From GWF2-33-9 sp964500435 (GTDB lineage: Bacteria; Bacteroidota; Ignavibacteria; Kapaibacteriales; UBA2268), in assembly GCA_964500435.1 (NCBI GenBank), contig CAZCNL010000010.1, positions 1 through 64,000 of the forward strand: DNA of 64,000 nucleotides, given 5' to 3'. Shown here piece by piece: positions 7,831 to 16,357 of the stretch. A program made the position numbers and the translations under genes. The notes under the pieces are model-generated. The model did no database searches and was not told the DNA's origin. It saw nothing but the letters and a program-made list of their open reading frames with translations. How positions within the stretch are numbered: the first letter of the stretch is position 1; the number at the start of each line of letters is the position of its first letter.

Positions 7831-8376
7831 TTATGAACGCGCTTTCAAATCCGTTTTAATTCTGCTAACGGCTTCATCAATGAATTTAGGGTCGTTCAGA
7901 ACCAATCCTGCTGCATAATCTAAAAGCCTATTTTCGTTTTCGTCGGTAAGCCCGAAGAACTTCCAAAGCCGCCTACTTTTGCCCACTCCCGAAACGTTAA
8001 ACCAGAACGCTTTTTGTGCCTGTTCTGCCGAAGTGAAGTAAATAACGCTACTTGTATCGGATTCTGCTCTCGCAGAAATTGATTTTAGCATTGAACCTGA
8101 CCATTGTAGGTAATCGCCTTCAGGATTTCTGTTGTTCATCACTCTCCAATCTTTGTAACCACCTGTAACGATCTGCCAAAGTTTGCCATTTGCATTAAAA
8201 GGTTTCAATCTTCCTTCTTTTTGCAGTGTTTTGAGCCCTTTCAAATTTCGTTTTGCGGGCATAGCAAAAGGTTTTGTGGAGTATTTGTAAGATTTGCCAT
8301 CTACATCAACTCCTTTTTCAATTTGCTCGTTAATAAGCTCGATAGCATAAAAAGCGATCTTCTCGATTATACTCAT
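7831..8376 (-). CDS. Phage virion morphogenesis / tail completion-like protein
   Basis: 181 residues. The layout (helical start, LQWSGSMLKSISARAE near 90-105, then VIYFTSAEQAQKAFWFNV and SRRLWKFFGLTDENENRLL) is that of phage virion morphogenesis proteins (Mu gpG / HK97 gp10-like), which join head and tail. The start overlaps the portal stop (ATGA), so it is translationally coupled. It is the last gene of the leftward operon. Confidence 0.65.
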   Translation of the reverse strand: MSIIEKIAFYAIELINEQIEKGVDVDGKSYKYSTKPFAMPAKRNLKGLKTLQKEGRLKPFNANGKLWQIVTGGYKDWRVMNNRNPEGDYLQWSGSMLKSISARAESDTSSVIYFTSAEQAQKAFWFNVSGVGKSRRLWKFFGLTDENENRLLDYAAGLVLNDPKFIDEAVSRIKTDLKARS

Positions 8377-9485
8377 TGCGGGAGAGCTCCATCAAATATT
8401 TCATCGCCTGCAGCGGGCACTTTAAAGCCAATCTTTTCGTAAACCTCAGTTTTAACAAGCGGGATGCCTGCCGCAAGCGCTTCACGAATAACAGCGACGT
8501 TGGACTCATAATCTGCTTGAACATCTGTGATAAAATTGAATCTGTAAGGTGGGGCTTCATTGCCATAATTTAAAAACCAATCCCATTTGACGAGCTTATT
8601 GCACGCTTTTTCTGCGATTTTTAAATCGAACCACATTAAATCATCGGTAACTAATTTTTGAACCTGGAGCGCAGCTCTGGAACCTGTTTTTGCCGGCAAT
8701 TCAGCAACGTTCGCCTGACCGACAATCGCTATGGCGATTGAGCTATCTAATAAATCGGAAGCATCTTTGAACGAGCTTGCAGAACCAGATTGCACAATAG
8801 AGTGAAAATTAAAGTCCACTAAATCACTTGTCATAAGGTAGTTGTTTTTAACTGCACTAATCAACGCATTCTTAGCCTCGGTTATTTCTTCCGCAGAAGC
8901 ACCATGCTCAATTCCGTGAATAATACCTTTTAACTTTCTGTTGAAGTTCAGCCACTCGAGAAGATTGTCGTTTCTATATATCTCTAACAGCCCAACCGAC
9001 CTCATTTGACCGCCGACTCTATGCGATGAATCCGCAATATAAAATTGGTCTTCACCACGAATATTTCTAACATCATTGACAAATTCAAAAACCGTATCAT
9101 TTTTGAAGCCTGTAAGTGAGGACAAAGGCAGCTGTCGGGCAGTTTTAGGTGTAACGCCGGCTTCGGTAGTTTCCCAGCCCAATTCAACGCAAAAACAGCC
9201 AAAGAGACTAAAATCAACCGAAGCAAAAATAATCACCTGAAGAGCATCTCGTAGTCTTTCCATTGCTTCCTGGGCTGCTTCGACGAACTCGTTTGATTTT
9301 GGCTTCAAATCAAAATCCCAGCTAGCAACTGCGGCACGGCGGGTATTGATATAACCACCCAATTTGGTGTTGATGGACGAGAACCATTCGAGAGTTTCAA
9401 GCAATTTCCTTGCGTCTCTATCTTCGGGAAGAGTGCGGTCTAAATTTCTGAGCATTGTTAGGTAAGTTTTTGGATCGGGATACAT
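8373..9485 (-). CDS. Portal protein, DUF935 (Mu gp29-like)
   Basis: 370 residues, somewhat shorter than Mu gp29. Diagnostic stretches are INTRRAAVASWDFDL near residue 45, LSSLTGFKNDTVFEF near 120, and the DUF935 C-terminal signature IAIAIVGQANVAELP ... GSRAALQVQ with IREALAAGIPLVKTEVYEKIGF. It forms the dodecameric DNA channel at the head vertex. The start codon overlaps the upstream stop (TAATG) behind a GAGGTG ribosome site. It lies downstream of the terminase genes, as in Mu. Confidence 0.85.
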   Translation of the reverse strand: MYPDPKTYLTMLRNLDRTLPEDRDARKLLETLEWFSSINTKLGGYINTRRAAVASWDFDLKPKSNEFVEAAQEAMERLRDALQVIIFASVDFSLFGCFCVELGWETTEAGVTPKTARQLPLSSLTGFKNDTVFEFVNDVRNIRGEDQFYIADSSHRVGGQMRSVGLLEIYRNDNLLEWLNFNRKLKGIIHGIEHGASAEEITEAKNALISAVKNNYLMTSDLVDFNFHSIVQSGSASSFKDASDLLDSSIAIAIVGQANVAELPAKTGSRAALQVQKLVTDDLMWFDLKIAEKACNKLVKWDWFLNYGNEAPPYRFNFITDVQADYESNVAVIREALAAGIPLVKTEVYEKIGFKVPAAGDEIFDGALPQ

Positions 9486-9892
9486 TATAGCACCTCAGTT
9501 AATTGGTAAACAAAATAAAGTTGAATCATATTTACAGCAATATCGGAATAATAGCTGTCGAATTGTACTAAAGGATTTGAAGCACCATCTAATTGGAGAA
9601 TATCGACAGCAAACCTGAAGGCTCTTTCAAGGTATTCCTGCGATTTCAGGCGTGATTCATCGGGGGTTTTTGATTTATCCCCGGCAAATAATATTAGTTC
9701 ACCTTTCGCCATATCTGCGGCACCATCAGCCAGTATAATCTCGGCAGGGCTCAAAAACAACCATAAAAACGGTGCAGATGAAGGCATTTCGCCCACTTTG
9801 CCGAGCCTGATATTTTTGGCTGGAACTCCGATTGACTCAGCATTAAGCAACATACAATCAAGCAAAGCTTCTGAAATATCTCTGAATGTCAT
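9485..9892 (-). CDS. Phage gp37-like (DUF1834) protein
   Basis: 136 residues from ATG 9892, which overlaps the upstream stop (ATGA) and has GGGAG 5 bases before it; a GTG at 9904 is less likely. The sequence (MTFRDISEALLDCMLLNAES, then FLWLFLSPAEIILADG and a helical C-part) resembles the Mu gp37 / tail terminator family. In Mu the gp36 and gp37 genes are adjacent, as here. The family assignment rests on size, order and pattern. Confidence 0.5.
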   Translation of the reverse strand: MTFRDISEALLDCMLLNAESIGVPAKNIRLGKVGEMPSSAPFLWLFLSPAEIILADGAADMAKGELILFAGDKSKTPDESRLKSQEYLERAFRFAVDILQLDGASNPLVQFDSYYSDIAVNMIQLYFVYQLTEVL

Positions 9893-10257
9893 GAGCACTC
9901 CCACGGATTATACAAACCTTCAATTGCTCCTAATTCAGCAGTAGCAGCGTTCCTCTGTGCAGAATATTTGTGCTTTGAAAGCAATTCGAAAGCCTGTTTA
10001 TATTTTGCTTGCCTGCGTTGCTCGTATTCTGGACTTACTGATGATAATTTATCACCTGCCAAATACTCTATTAAGAATGCAAAAGGAGCTATGAGCCAGG
10101 AAGTGCCATCTGGTCTCGTATTTGAAATCGGCAGATTAGTTTCAGCATGTATAATTTCTAAAGCATTGCTTTTTAACATTTCAAAACTACCGTCATCGGT
10201 AATTTGTTCGAAAAGTACTGATGGGATAAGGCTTTGAATTTCATTAAGTTCTACCAT
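9889..10257 (-). CDS. Phage gp36-like (DUF1320) protein
   Basis: 122 residues from ATG 10257, chosen because it lies just after the terminase stop at 10274; a longer frame would run into that gene. It begins MVELNEIQSLIPSVLFEQIT and holds LIAPFAFLIEYLAGDKL followed by a long charged helix (PEYEQRRQAKYKQAFELL). This is the pattern of Mu gp36 / head-tail connector proteins. Translationally coupled to the next gene. Confidence 0.6.
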   Translation of the reverse strand: MVELNEIQSLIPSVLFEQITDDGSFEMLKSNALEIIHAETNLPISNTRPDGTSWLIAPFAFLIEYLAGDKLSSVSPEYEQRRQAKYKQAFELLSKHKYSAQRNAATAELGAIEGLYNPWECS

Positions 10258-10273
10258 AAACAACCTATTTTTT

Positions 10274-11860
10274 TTAAAAATAATAATCCTGAACAACAAA
10301 AGGTTTCAACAAAACTCCTCTACGTCTTCGGACTAATCTGCGTTCATTCAGCAATTCTTCGGCACAAATTACAGCATCCGGACCGTCATCGAGTTTGCCT
10401 GCCTTTTTACCTGAAAAAGCAAAAAGCTGGCTCAGGAAATTAACTGTGTCGGGCTTGCCAGCAAGACTTGATAAAATAAAAACTTTCTTTTCATTCCAAA
10501 TCGCTTGAAAGTTCTTAGCTAAATCATCAACGTGATACCTGCAATATTTGATGTACGGTAATTTTACGCCATAGTGATTTTCAAAACCTCTTACGAATGC
10601 TGTCCAGGTGGATTCTTGCGAAACGTTGCCGTCCATTCCCAAAACTCTGTGATGCTTGGGATTATACATATTTATAACTGACAAAAGCAATTTGTTTGGG
10701 TCAGAAAACGACCTACAAACTATATCTGTGATATATCTGTTACCGGTTGAAGGGCTGTAAAGATAAGATAATATGGCGGTTGAATCACCTTTTCGTTTCT
10801 TGCTCAGGTTCGGGTCGACATAAATCACGCCCGCACAATCCTGAGGAATAGAATCAATCCAGTTTAAACCATCTCTATTAATTAAATAACCATCGGGTGG
10901 GATTGGATTTTGTTGAAAATCGCCCTGCCATTCGGATTCGGAAGCTGCTTTAACCATACCTTTCAATTCTGTTTCAGTTTTCGCAGGATACCTATCTTTC
11001 CAAAGCGGAGAAAAGCTAAGTTTTCCTTTATGCTGGATTTCTCTCCAAGCTTTGAAAACTTTAACCCGCCAACTTGCTGGCAGTTGCCCTGCATTTTGCA
11101 AAATCAGCAACTGATTTAAAGCTCCTCTTTCGTCCGAATTGTTGCCAAGAATTTGCAAGACTCCATTATTTGCCATTGACTGGGCTGTTTCCCGAATTAA
11201 TTTTATCCTTGCTTCTACTTGGTCTTCGCCCATACTTGAGGCTGAGGTTTCAATATCATCACCAAGAATAAACTGCGGACGTTCAAACATAAATGTCGCA
11301 CCTCGTGCAGAATGCCCTTCTGAAAACGGTTGCAAACAAATCAATTTATTTTTTTTGTTTTTATCTTTTACTCTGATAATTACTTGGTCGGCATTGTCTT
11401 CGAGAAATTCTGCTTCAAAATCGAACTGTATTCTTTCATCTTTAATCAGTCTCGTTATATCTTTTAGAATATGTCTCGCACCTGGCAATATTGCCGATAG
11501 AGTACCTCCGAAGTTAATTCGACCGGTTAGAATTAACCAACAGAAGAATTTTTTTAGAGTTGCAGTTTTACCGTGTTTTCGAGGGCCAAGAATAATTTCG
11601 ACACCAGGAGTAAGAAAACCTTTGACTAGTTCTTTGTGAAAATCCGAAGGTTTTGAATAGCCATCGGAATAAGCCTCAGGTTTAAAATAAATGGAATCAA
11701 ATTTCCAAAAATCAGAAAAAGATAATTCCAGGCGTTTTTCCTTGGATTTTTTCGAGGCATCTTCACCCGACCACGGTTCGTTCTTCGCAAGTGATAATCT
11801 AAGTTCAGTTTCTTGCGAAAATTTATTCATTTCGTGTTCTAAAGCTGAGAAATTTTGCAT
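10274..11860 (-). CDS. Terminase large subunit (Mu gp28-like)
   Basis: 528 residues. Residues 92-99 (GPRKHGKT) are the ATPase Walker A motif and ILGDDIE near 198-204 is Walker B. The C-terminal half is the nuclease domain, with VIYVDPNLSKKRKGDSTAIL near 347 giving the first metal-binding Asp. It packages phage DNA through the portal. Its start lies inside the end of the small-subunit gene. The length is normal for the family and nothing looks broken. Confidence 0.85.
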   Translation of the reverse strand: MQNFSALEHEMNKFSQETELRLSLAKNEPWSGEDASKKSKEKRLELSFSDFWKFDSIYFKPEAYSDGYSKPSDFHKELVKGFLTPGVEIILGPRKHGKTATLKKFFCWLILTGRINFGGTLSAILPGARHILKDITRLIKDERIQFDFEAEFLEDNADQVIIRVKDKNKKNKLICLQPFSEGHSARGATFMFERPQFILGDDIETSASSMGEDQVEARIKLIRETAQSMANNGVLQILGNNSDERGALNQLLILQNAGQLPASWRVKVFKAWREIQHKGKLSFSPLWKDRYPAKTETELKGMVKAASESEWQGDFQQNPIPPDGYLINRDGLNWIDSIPQDCAGVIYVDPNLSKKRKGDSTAILSYLYSPSTGNRYITDIVCRSFSDPNKLLLSVINMYNPKHHRVLGMDGNVSQESTWTAFVRGFENHYGVKLPYIKYCRYHVDDLAKNFQAIWNEKKVFILSSLAGKPDTVNFLSQLFAFSGKKAGKLDDGPDAVICAEELLNERRLVRRRRGVLLKPFVVQDYYF

Positions 11861-12336
11861 TTTTCAAATTCCTCTTTATAAATCAATAAAACATCTTGGT
11901 CAGTAGCGTCGGGTTTGAATCTTCTGATAATTGAGGCAACAACCTCCGAATCTGCACGCTTCATATGTCCTGTAAGGCTTATTTGTTGCATTTTTTTCTG
12001 TACGGCGATTAATTTGTCCAACTGATTAATTCTTTCGGATGCAGTTAAATTTTTATCGGCCGCAAGGGAAGCCATAGACTTATGATACTCTTTTTCAAAA
12101 AGTTCTTCTGCCGTAAAATTCGACATAATATCTTCGAGTTTTTGAGTTTTTTCTCTTGGAGACTTGCGATCAAGCAGGCCTTTTATGAACTTCTGATGAG
12201 CATATCTTGCCTGCTCGTAAGTGCAATTAAATTCATTGGCAACTTCGGAGTAAGTTGCGTTTGGATTTGCTTCTTTCCATTTACCAATTCGCCTCTGCTT
12301 TGCAATTGATTGCTGTGGTGATTTAATTCTGCCCAT
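11839..12336 (-). CDS. Terminase small subunit-like protein
   Basis: 165 residues. The N-terminus is a helix-turn-helix (IGKWKEANPNATYSEVANEF, residues 17-36), followed by charged helices that would oligomerise (SERINQLDKLIAVQKKMQ). Position directly before the large subunit, overlapping it by 22 bases, fits the DNA-recognition subunit of the packaging motor (the Mu gp27 / DUF1804 slot). Confidence 0.65.
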   Translation of the reverse strand: MGRIKSPQQSIAKQRRIGKWKEANPNATYSEVANEFNCTYEQARYAHQKFIKGLLDRKSPREKTQKLEDIMSNFTAEELFEKEYHKSMASLAADKNLTASERINQLDKLIAVQKKMQQISLTGHMKRADSEVVASIIRRFKPDATDQDVLLIYKEEFEKCKISQL

Positions 12337-12577
12337 AAAAAATATTCCTTCTTGATTCTTCGATATATTTAGCTGCTTCGTTAAGTGTTAATTTTGCAAC
12401 AAACATAGTAGACCCAAACTCATTACACAGATTCAAATAACCCGGAAAATCAACGCTCTCCCAGCAATGATAAATCGCTGAAAAGTCAATTATGCCGTAA
12501 GTTTCAATTGGATCCTGAGCAATTCCGAGTTGCTCAAGATCTGAGCTGTTGATTAATATTTTACATTTGATTACCAT
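12323..12577 (-). CDS. Small phage protein, first gene of the leftward operon
   Basis: 84 residues, with no family recognised. It starts MVIKCKILINSSDLEQLGI and ends with a helical, basic tail. It overlaps the terminase small-subunit start by 14 bases and is the gene nearest the divergent promoter region, so it leads the leftward head operon. Function unknown. Confidence 0.55.
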   Translation of the reverse strand: MVIKCKILINSSDLEQLGIAQDPIETYGIIDFSAIYHCWESVDFPGYLNLCNEFGSTMFVAKLTLNEAAKYIEESRRNIFYGQN

Positions 12578-12622
12578 AAATACAAAATTATACCTTATCG
12601 CTGTGAAATATCGTTGTATGCG

Positions 12623-12661
12623 TATATAGCGGCATTACTCCGTTATATAGAGATAATTTTG
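12623..12661 (+). promoter_or_regulatory. Dyad operator plus -7-like box in the divergent late promoter region
   Basis: TATATAGCGG (12623-12632) and CCGTTATATA (12640-12649) form an imperfect palindrome with a 7-base spacer. Four bases later comes TAATTTTG (12654-12661), which fits the Bacteroidetes -7 consensus TANNTTTG. There is no clear -33 box; the dyad takes its place, as expected for an activator-dependent phage late promoter. The region 12578-12701 is the only gap between the two divergent structural operons. Confidence 0.5.
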
Positions 12662-12701
12662 TATTGTGATTTTTTAATAATTATAATTTAAAAGCAGGAA
12701 A

Positions 12702-13256
12702 ATGGACAAATTAAAAGAATTACTTAGATCGCTTTTTGCAAACGACCCCGAAAAACAAAAGATCGTCGATTCTTTAGATATTAAACCTTTACATGATGAG
12801 CGGGAACCATCGCTAGAAAATAAAACTAGCGACGAGAATAGCAGAATTGCTAAACTTGAAGCAATGGTTGCAAAGCTTCTGGGATATAACAAGAATTTAG
12901 TTGATTTGGTTACTGCGATGACAGAAAAAGAAAAAAAGCGCGAAGAAACGATTAAAACTCAATCCGAAAAGGAACGTGCTGAGCAAATTAGCAAGATTCT
13001 CGAAGATGCAGTAAAGGACACCAAAATCCCGGCAAAAAATGATGAAATAAAGAACACTTACAAATCCATTCTTGAAAAAGATTTTGAGAATGGGAAGAAA
13101 ATAATCGAAGCCTTACCAAAGCTCGGCTCAAATCCATCGCAGAACGGGCAGGGCTCGACTTATAAAACAGAAAGTGGAAAACAATCAGGACTTAACAGCT
13201 CACTTAAGCCCGAATTTGCTAAGTACGTCGAGAGCGTACCGACCAGCATAGAATAG
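12702..13256 (+). CDS. Capsid scaffold-like protein
   Basis: 184 residues, highly charged and mostly helical: an acidic N-part, a coiled-coil-like middle (LEAMVAKLLGYNKNLVDLV, then long K/E runs), a compact IPAKNDEIKNTYKSILEKDF near 108-127, and a Ser/Gly-rich tail. Its position directly before the major capsid gene and its composition fit a scaffold. No protease motif is visible, so a Mu protease-scaffold fusion is not supported. Confidence 0.6.
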   Translation: MDKLKELLRSLFANDPEKQKIVDSLDIKPLHDEREPSLENKTSDENSRIAKLEAMVAKLLGYNKNLVDLVTAMTEKEKKREETIKTQSEKERAEQISKILEDAVKDTKIPAKNDEIKNTYKSILEKDFENGKKIIEALPKLGSNPSQNGQGSTYKTESGKQSGLNSSLKPEFAKYVESVPTSIE

Positions 13257-13289
13257 AAATTTCAGTTTAAAAATATAAGGAAATTAATT

Positions 13290-14282
13290 ATGGCAACTTT
13301 AGCATCAACCTCGAGAATTAACAGTCCATCAGGACGTGGACGTCAGGCTTTGGGGCTTTTACTTCAGGAATCACCTTTACTTCAATTCCTTGAAGCCCAA
13401 TCAGGTTGGGAATTACTTGGTACCGCATTCAACTGGCAGCCTGAAGATACGTCAGAAAAGACGATTGCCGCCCGTGCGATCGGAGGCGGCGTGCAGAATA
13501 CAGCTCAGGATGTTTCGCCAACTTCATTTGTTGCAGGTGCCTTATCTGCTTATAACGCTAATTTCGATATTGACGTATCTTATTTAGCTGATGCAGCTCA
13601 GAAGTTAGTAAATATGGATTCGTTTATGCTGAAAGAACTCCGGCGACGAGTCAGAGCTTTGGCGACAACATTAGAATCTGAATTGATGAGGGGAACAGGC
13701 TTAAATAATACGATGAAGGGCTTAAAGACAATTCTCGATGGAGTAACATCGCTACCAGGTTACCCAGGTATTTACCGAGTATCGGATGCTCAGGAAATCA
13801 CAGGAGGAACAACCAAGTCGTGCGACTTGACCGCCAGAACCAATGATGCCGCATTTATAGAGTGGTTCGGTTTGCAGCTTGCAAAAGTTAAAAATCCGGC
13901 AGGTATTATATGCAGTCCGCTGATGGCTGCGAGACTTGATACTATCGGCAGAACGCAATATTTATCTGGTGAAACCAGAGATTTATTCGGCAAACCAATT
14001 AAAACCTTTGCCGGTATTCCAATTATTCCTTTGCTTGCTTCATCAATTTTAAACAATGAGCCTGACAATACTCCAACTACTCCGCTTGAGGTTACCACAT
14101 CAATATACATTCTTGCGCCTGGCGAGCAATCATTATCTGTTGCAACGAACTCAGGGCTTGAATATACCGATTTTGATATACAGTCCGATAAGCAGTCCAA
14201 CCGTGAAAAGGTTGAGGTTCGTGCAGCCTGGAAAATAGAAACGCCTGAATCAATCTTAAGAATTAGAAACTTCAAGGTGTAG
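13290..14282 (+). CDS. Major capsid protein
   Basis: 330 residues. An N-terminal arm rich in Ser/Gly, a long helical stretch (ADAAQKLVNMDSFMLKELRR) and a C-terminal domain with NPAGIICSPLMAARLDTI, FGKPIKTFAGIPIIPL and EVRAAWKIETPESILRI fit the HK97-fold major capsid proteins of tailed phages. A clear TAAGGA ribosome site lies before the ATG. It follows the scaffold gene by 33 bases, the standard order. Confidence 0.8.
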   Translation: MATLASTSRINSPSGRGRQALGLLLQESPLLQFLEAQSGWELLGTAFNWQPEDTSEKTIAARAIGGGVQNTAQDVSPTSFVAGALSAYNANFDIDVSYLADAAQKLVNMDSFMLKELRRRVRALATTLESELMRGTGLNNTMKGLKTILDGVTSLPGYPGIYRVSDAQEITGGTTKSCDLTARTNDAAFIEWFGLQLAKVKNPAGIICSPLMAARLDTIGRTQYLSGETRDLFGKPIKTFAGIPIIPLLASSILNNEPDNTPTTPLEVTTSIYILAPGEQSLSVATNSGLEYTDFDIQSDKQSNREKVEVRAAWKIETPESILRIRNFKV

Positions 14283-14283
14283 T

Positions 14284-14490
14284 ATGAACCCATATTTCAG
14301 AGTAATGCTCGAAAGAATTAAAAACGGAACCGAAAACGAAGCGAAAAAGCGCGAAGAAATCATGCTGCACGTTCCTGATGTACTTAAAGCAAAAGTGAAA
14401 AAAATGACGAGCGAAGAAATAATAGAACATCTATGTAATGGCGCCTCTCTAGAAGAGGATAGACCTCCCGAAAACATAGAAGAGAAGTAG
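14284..14490 (+). CDS. Small charged phage protein
   Basis: 68 residues, helical and rich in Lys/Glu (MNPYFRVMLERIKNG ... SEEIIEHLCNGASLEED). It starts 1 base after the capsid stop, so it is coupled to the capsid gene. No family recognised; a small capsid-associated or connector protein is possible from its place. Confidence 0.6.
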   Translation: MNPYFRVMLERIKNGTENEAKKREEIMLHVPDVLKAKVKKMTSEEIIEHLCNGASLEEDRPPENIEEK

Positions 14491-14504
14491 AATGAAGAGA
14501 AAGT

Positions 14505-14554
14505 CCTCCGGCGATCCTGTACCGTAAGGAGAACCATCCCGGAGGCAATTTTTT
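14505..14554 (+). promoter_or_regulatory. Stem-loop that covers a ribosome site and ends in a T-run
   Basis: CCTCCGG (14505-14511) pairs with CCGGAGG (14539-14545); inside, TCCT and AGGA can pair again. AATTTTTT follows. The 3' arm contains the GGAGG that would serve the TTG start at 14553. The element may be a terminator between capsid and lysis genes, a fold that hides the ribosome site, or both. Confidence 0.5.
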
Positions 14555-14825
14555 GAGTATAAAAATACGGATAACAATGAATCTTAGCAGTTTCGAATCA
14601 TGGCTAATGTTAGGATTAATAACAACAATGGCGATAATGCTCGGCTATTTTGGCAAAAGGATAGTAAAAGGCTTCGATTATTTAACGATGTTCGCAGCGA
14701 GGCAAGAACAGGTAAATTCCTCTAATGAAAATAAGCACGCCGAAATAAGCGATGTTGTCAAAGAGCATGCTGAAATTATACAGGATCACGAAGTAAGAAT
14801 TTCAATTATAGAAAAAAAACCATAG
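14553..14825 (+). CDS. Single-span membrane protein with coiled coil (lysis region)
   Basis: 90 residues from TTG 14553 (GGAGG 7 bases before) or 82 from ATG 14577, which has no good ribosome site. One membrane segment (WLMLGLITTMAIMLGYF), then a charged helix (EISDVVKEHAEIIQDHEVRI) that should form a coiled coil. Together with the next gene it precedes the endolysin, so a holin-type or accessory lysis role is likely but not proven. Confidence 0.55.
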   Translation: MSIKIRITMNLSSFESWLMLGLITTMAIMLGYFGKRIVKGFDYLTMFAARQEQVNSSNENKHAEISDVVKEHAEIIQDHEVRISIIEKKP

Positions 14826-14832
14826 GAGTATT

Positions 14833-15408
14833 ATGAATAATTTAGAAAAAATCGGCACCGAAGCAATCAGTTTTGCAAAGAGACATTTGGTTATGATTGC
14901 GATTATATTCGCATCAATTTTAGGTTATTGGCTAATTAGCCAATTTCAGACAAGCAATTCGGAAAAGCTGAATAAGCTTTATTCCGAAATGCAACAATCG
15001 CAGGATTCAATTGCCAATACAATTGAAAAAAAATACGCTGGGGCAAACATTCCCCGGCACTTAATTGACTTAGAAGCATCGGACGCAATCCAAAAATACA
15101 CTTTAACACCAGTTTATCAAAACAAAGAGAACGAAGCCCGGAAATTAGAAGCTGAAGCAAATTCTGAAAATCCATATAAGGGGTTGTTGATAGCTACAGG
15201 AATCTTAATTATGAGTGCTTTGCTAACTGGTTTAATATTGTATTGTATGACCGCAATTAACTTCATCGATATTATCGTTAGAGGCGAAGACTCGAAGTAT
15301 TCCGAAGCTGAAGCGAAATCGACAATTGATTTAATTGGGCTCATATTCAAATATTGCGTTATTGCATTCACTTTGATCGAAAGCGTAATATTGTTTGTAG
15401 GCAAATAA
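14833..15408 (+). CDS. Membrane protein of the lysis cassette (holin candidate)
   Basis: 191 residues with three membrane segments: LVMIAIIFASILGYWLI near 18-34, LLIATGILIMSALLTGLILY near 117-136 and FKYCVIAFTLIESVILF near 171-187. The loop between the first two is charged and helical. Its stop overlaps the endolysin start (TAATG), so it is tightly coupled to lysis. Holin is the best guess; the size is large for one. Confidence 0.6.
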   Translation: MNNLEKIGTEAISFAKRHLVMIAIIFASILGYWLISQFQTSNSEKLNKLYSEMQQSQDSIANTIEKKYAGANIPRHLIDLEASDAIQKYTLTPVYQNKENEARKLEAEANSENPYKGLLIATGILIMSALLTGLILYCMTAINFIDIIVRGEDSKYSEAEAKSTIDLIGLIFKYCVIAFTLIESVILFVGK

Positions 15409-15905
15409 TGAAAAGACTTGCGTTATTGGCTCTTTTGCTGGTGATATTTGCTTTCAAAGCTAAAGCACAAGCCGAAATGACTACATCAGCTTACGGAAGA
15501 AAATTCATCGAATCCTTTGAAGGGTGTAGATTAAAAGCATATAAATGCCCGGCAGGAGTTTGGACTATCGGGATAGGCAACACAACGAAAGCAAAGCCCG
15601 GGAAAATCATTACTTATCAGATTGCACAGCAGTATTTGCAGGAAGATTTGAAACGATTTGAGAGGCACATAAATGCTAATGCTACAAGAAGATTGAAATG
15701 GTATGAATTCGACGCATTAACTTCATTTTGTTTCAATGTCGGATATAGATTCAAGGGTGATATAGCTATGTATGTAAATAATAATTTAACTGAGAAAGTG
15801 GTATCCAAACTGAAACTGTATATCCATGCCGGACAAAAGACGCTCGCCGGATTGGTTAGGAGGCGTTTAGCAGAAACTGAACTATACAAAGGAAATTATG
15901 AATAA
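15408..15905 (+). CDS. Endolysin, T4-type lysozyme (GH24) with signal sequence
   Basis: 165 residues from ATG 15408. The N-terminus (MKRLALLALLLVIFAFKAKA) is a signal peptide or signal anchor. The catalytic region is FIESFEGCRLKAYKCPAGVW then TIGIGNTT: the catalytic Glu in ESFEG, a Cys where T4 lysozyme has Asp20 (as in many phage relatives) and the Thr of WTIG. FDALTSFCFNVGYRF is the usual second motif. It cleaves peptidoglycan at lysis. Export by the Sec pathway is likely, so the holin would control timing rather than passage. Confidence 0.9.
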   Translation: MKRLALLALLLVIFAFKAKAQAEMTTSAYGRKFIESFEGCRLKAYKCPAGVWTIGIGNTTKAKPGKIITYQIAQQYLQEDLKRFERHINANATRRLKWYEFDALTSFCFNVGYRFKGDIAMYVNNNLTEKVVSKLKLYIHAGQKTLAGLVRRRLAETELYKGNYE

Positions 15906-16347
15906 GTATTTGATAAGTTGTATTACTCTTGTGGTGGTTGCAGGGATGTTCTTTTTGGGACGCTGTACGAGCGAAAAAGAAATCCAATATGTAACAAAAG
16001 TAGAGAAAGATACCACTGAGAAAATAATCGAAAAGCCAGCTGATCCTCTCGAACTTAACAAAGCAAAGGCAAAGATTGTTTATATTAAAGAAATAGATAC
16101 GCTAATTGTTACCAAGCCATTTGTGGCTTCGGTCGATACGATTATTCGCAAGGATACGGTTTTTGTTTCTTACAATTTGCTTGATAATACGTTTGATTTT
16201 CATTTAAAGCCTCATCCGGATTCATTGCGAATTCAGACTATAACAATCACTACTGAAAAGCTCAAAGAAACGCCTTGGTGGGAAACTACTCTTTACGCAC
16301 TTAGTGGGTTTGCTGTTGGTGCAATTGCTGGAAAGATTGTAAAGTAA
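15898..16347 (+). CDS. Membrane-anchored, spanin-like lysis protein
   Basis: 149 residues. The N-terminus has a hydrophobic segment with a Cys (CITLVVVAGMFFLGRCTSE), which may be a lipid attachment or an anchor. A long charged middle rich in Lys and beta-strand residues follows, and a second hydrophobic stretch (LYALSGFAVGAIAGKIV) ends the protein. It overlaps the endolysin by 8 bases, the place of Rz-type proteins. Spanin function is inferred from place and topology only. Confidence 0.55.
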   Translation: MNKYLISCITLVVVAGMFFLGRCTSEKEIQYVTKVEKDTTEKIIEKPADPLELNKAKAKIVYIKEIDTLIVTKPFVASVDTIIRKDTVFVSYNLLDNTFDFHLKPHPDSLRIQTITITTEKLKETPWWETTLYALSGFAVGAIAGKIVK

Positions 16348-16357
16348 AGGTGCAAAT

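Noticed and set aside
11139..11639. Plus-strand ORF of 166 codons opposite the terminase
   Set aside because: It lies fully inside a well-recognised terminase gene on the other strand and has no family features.
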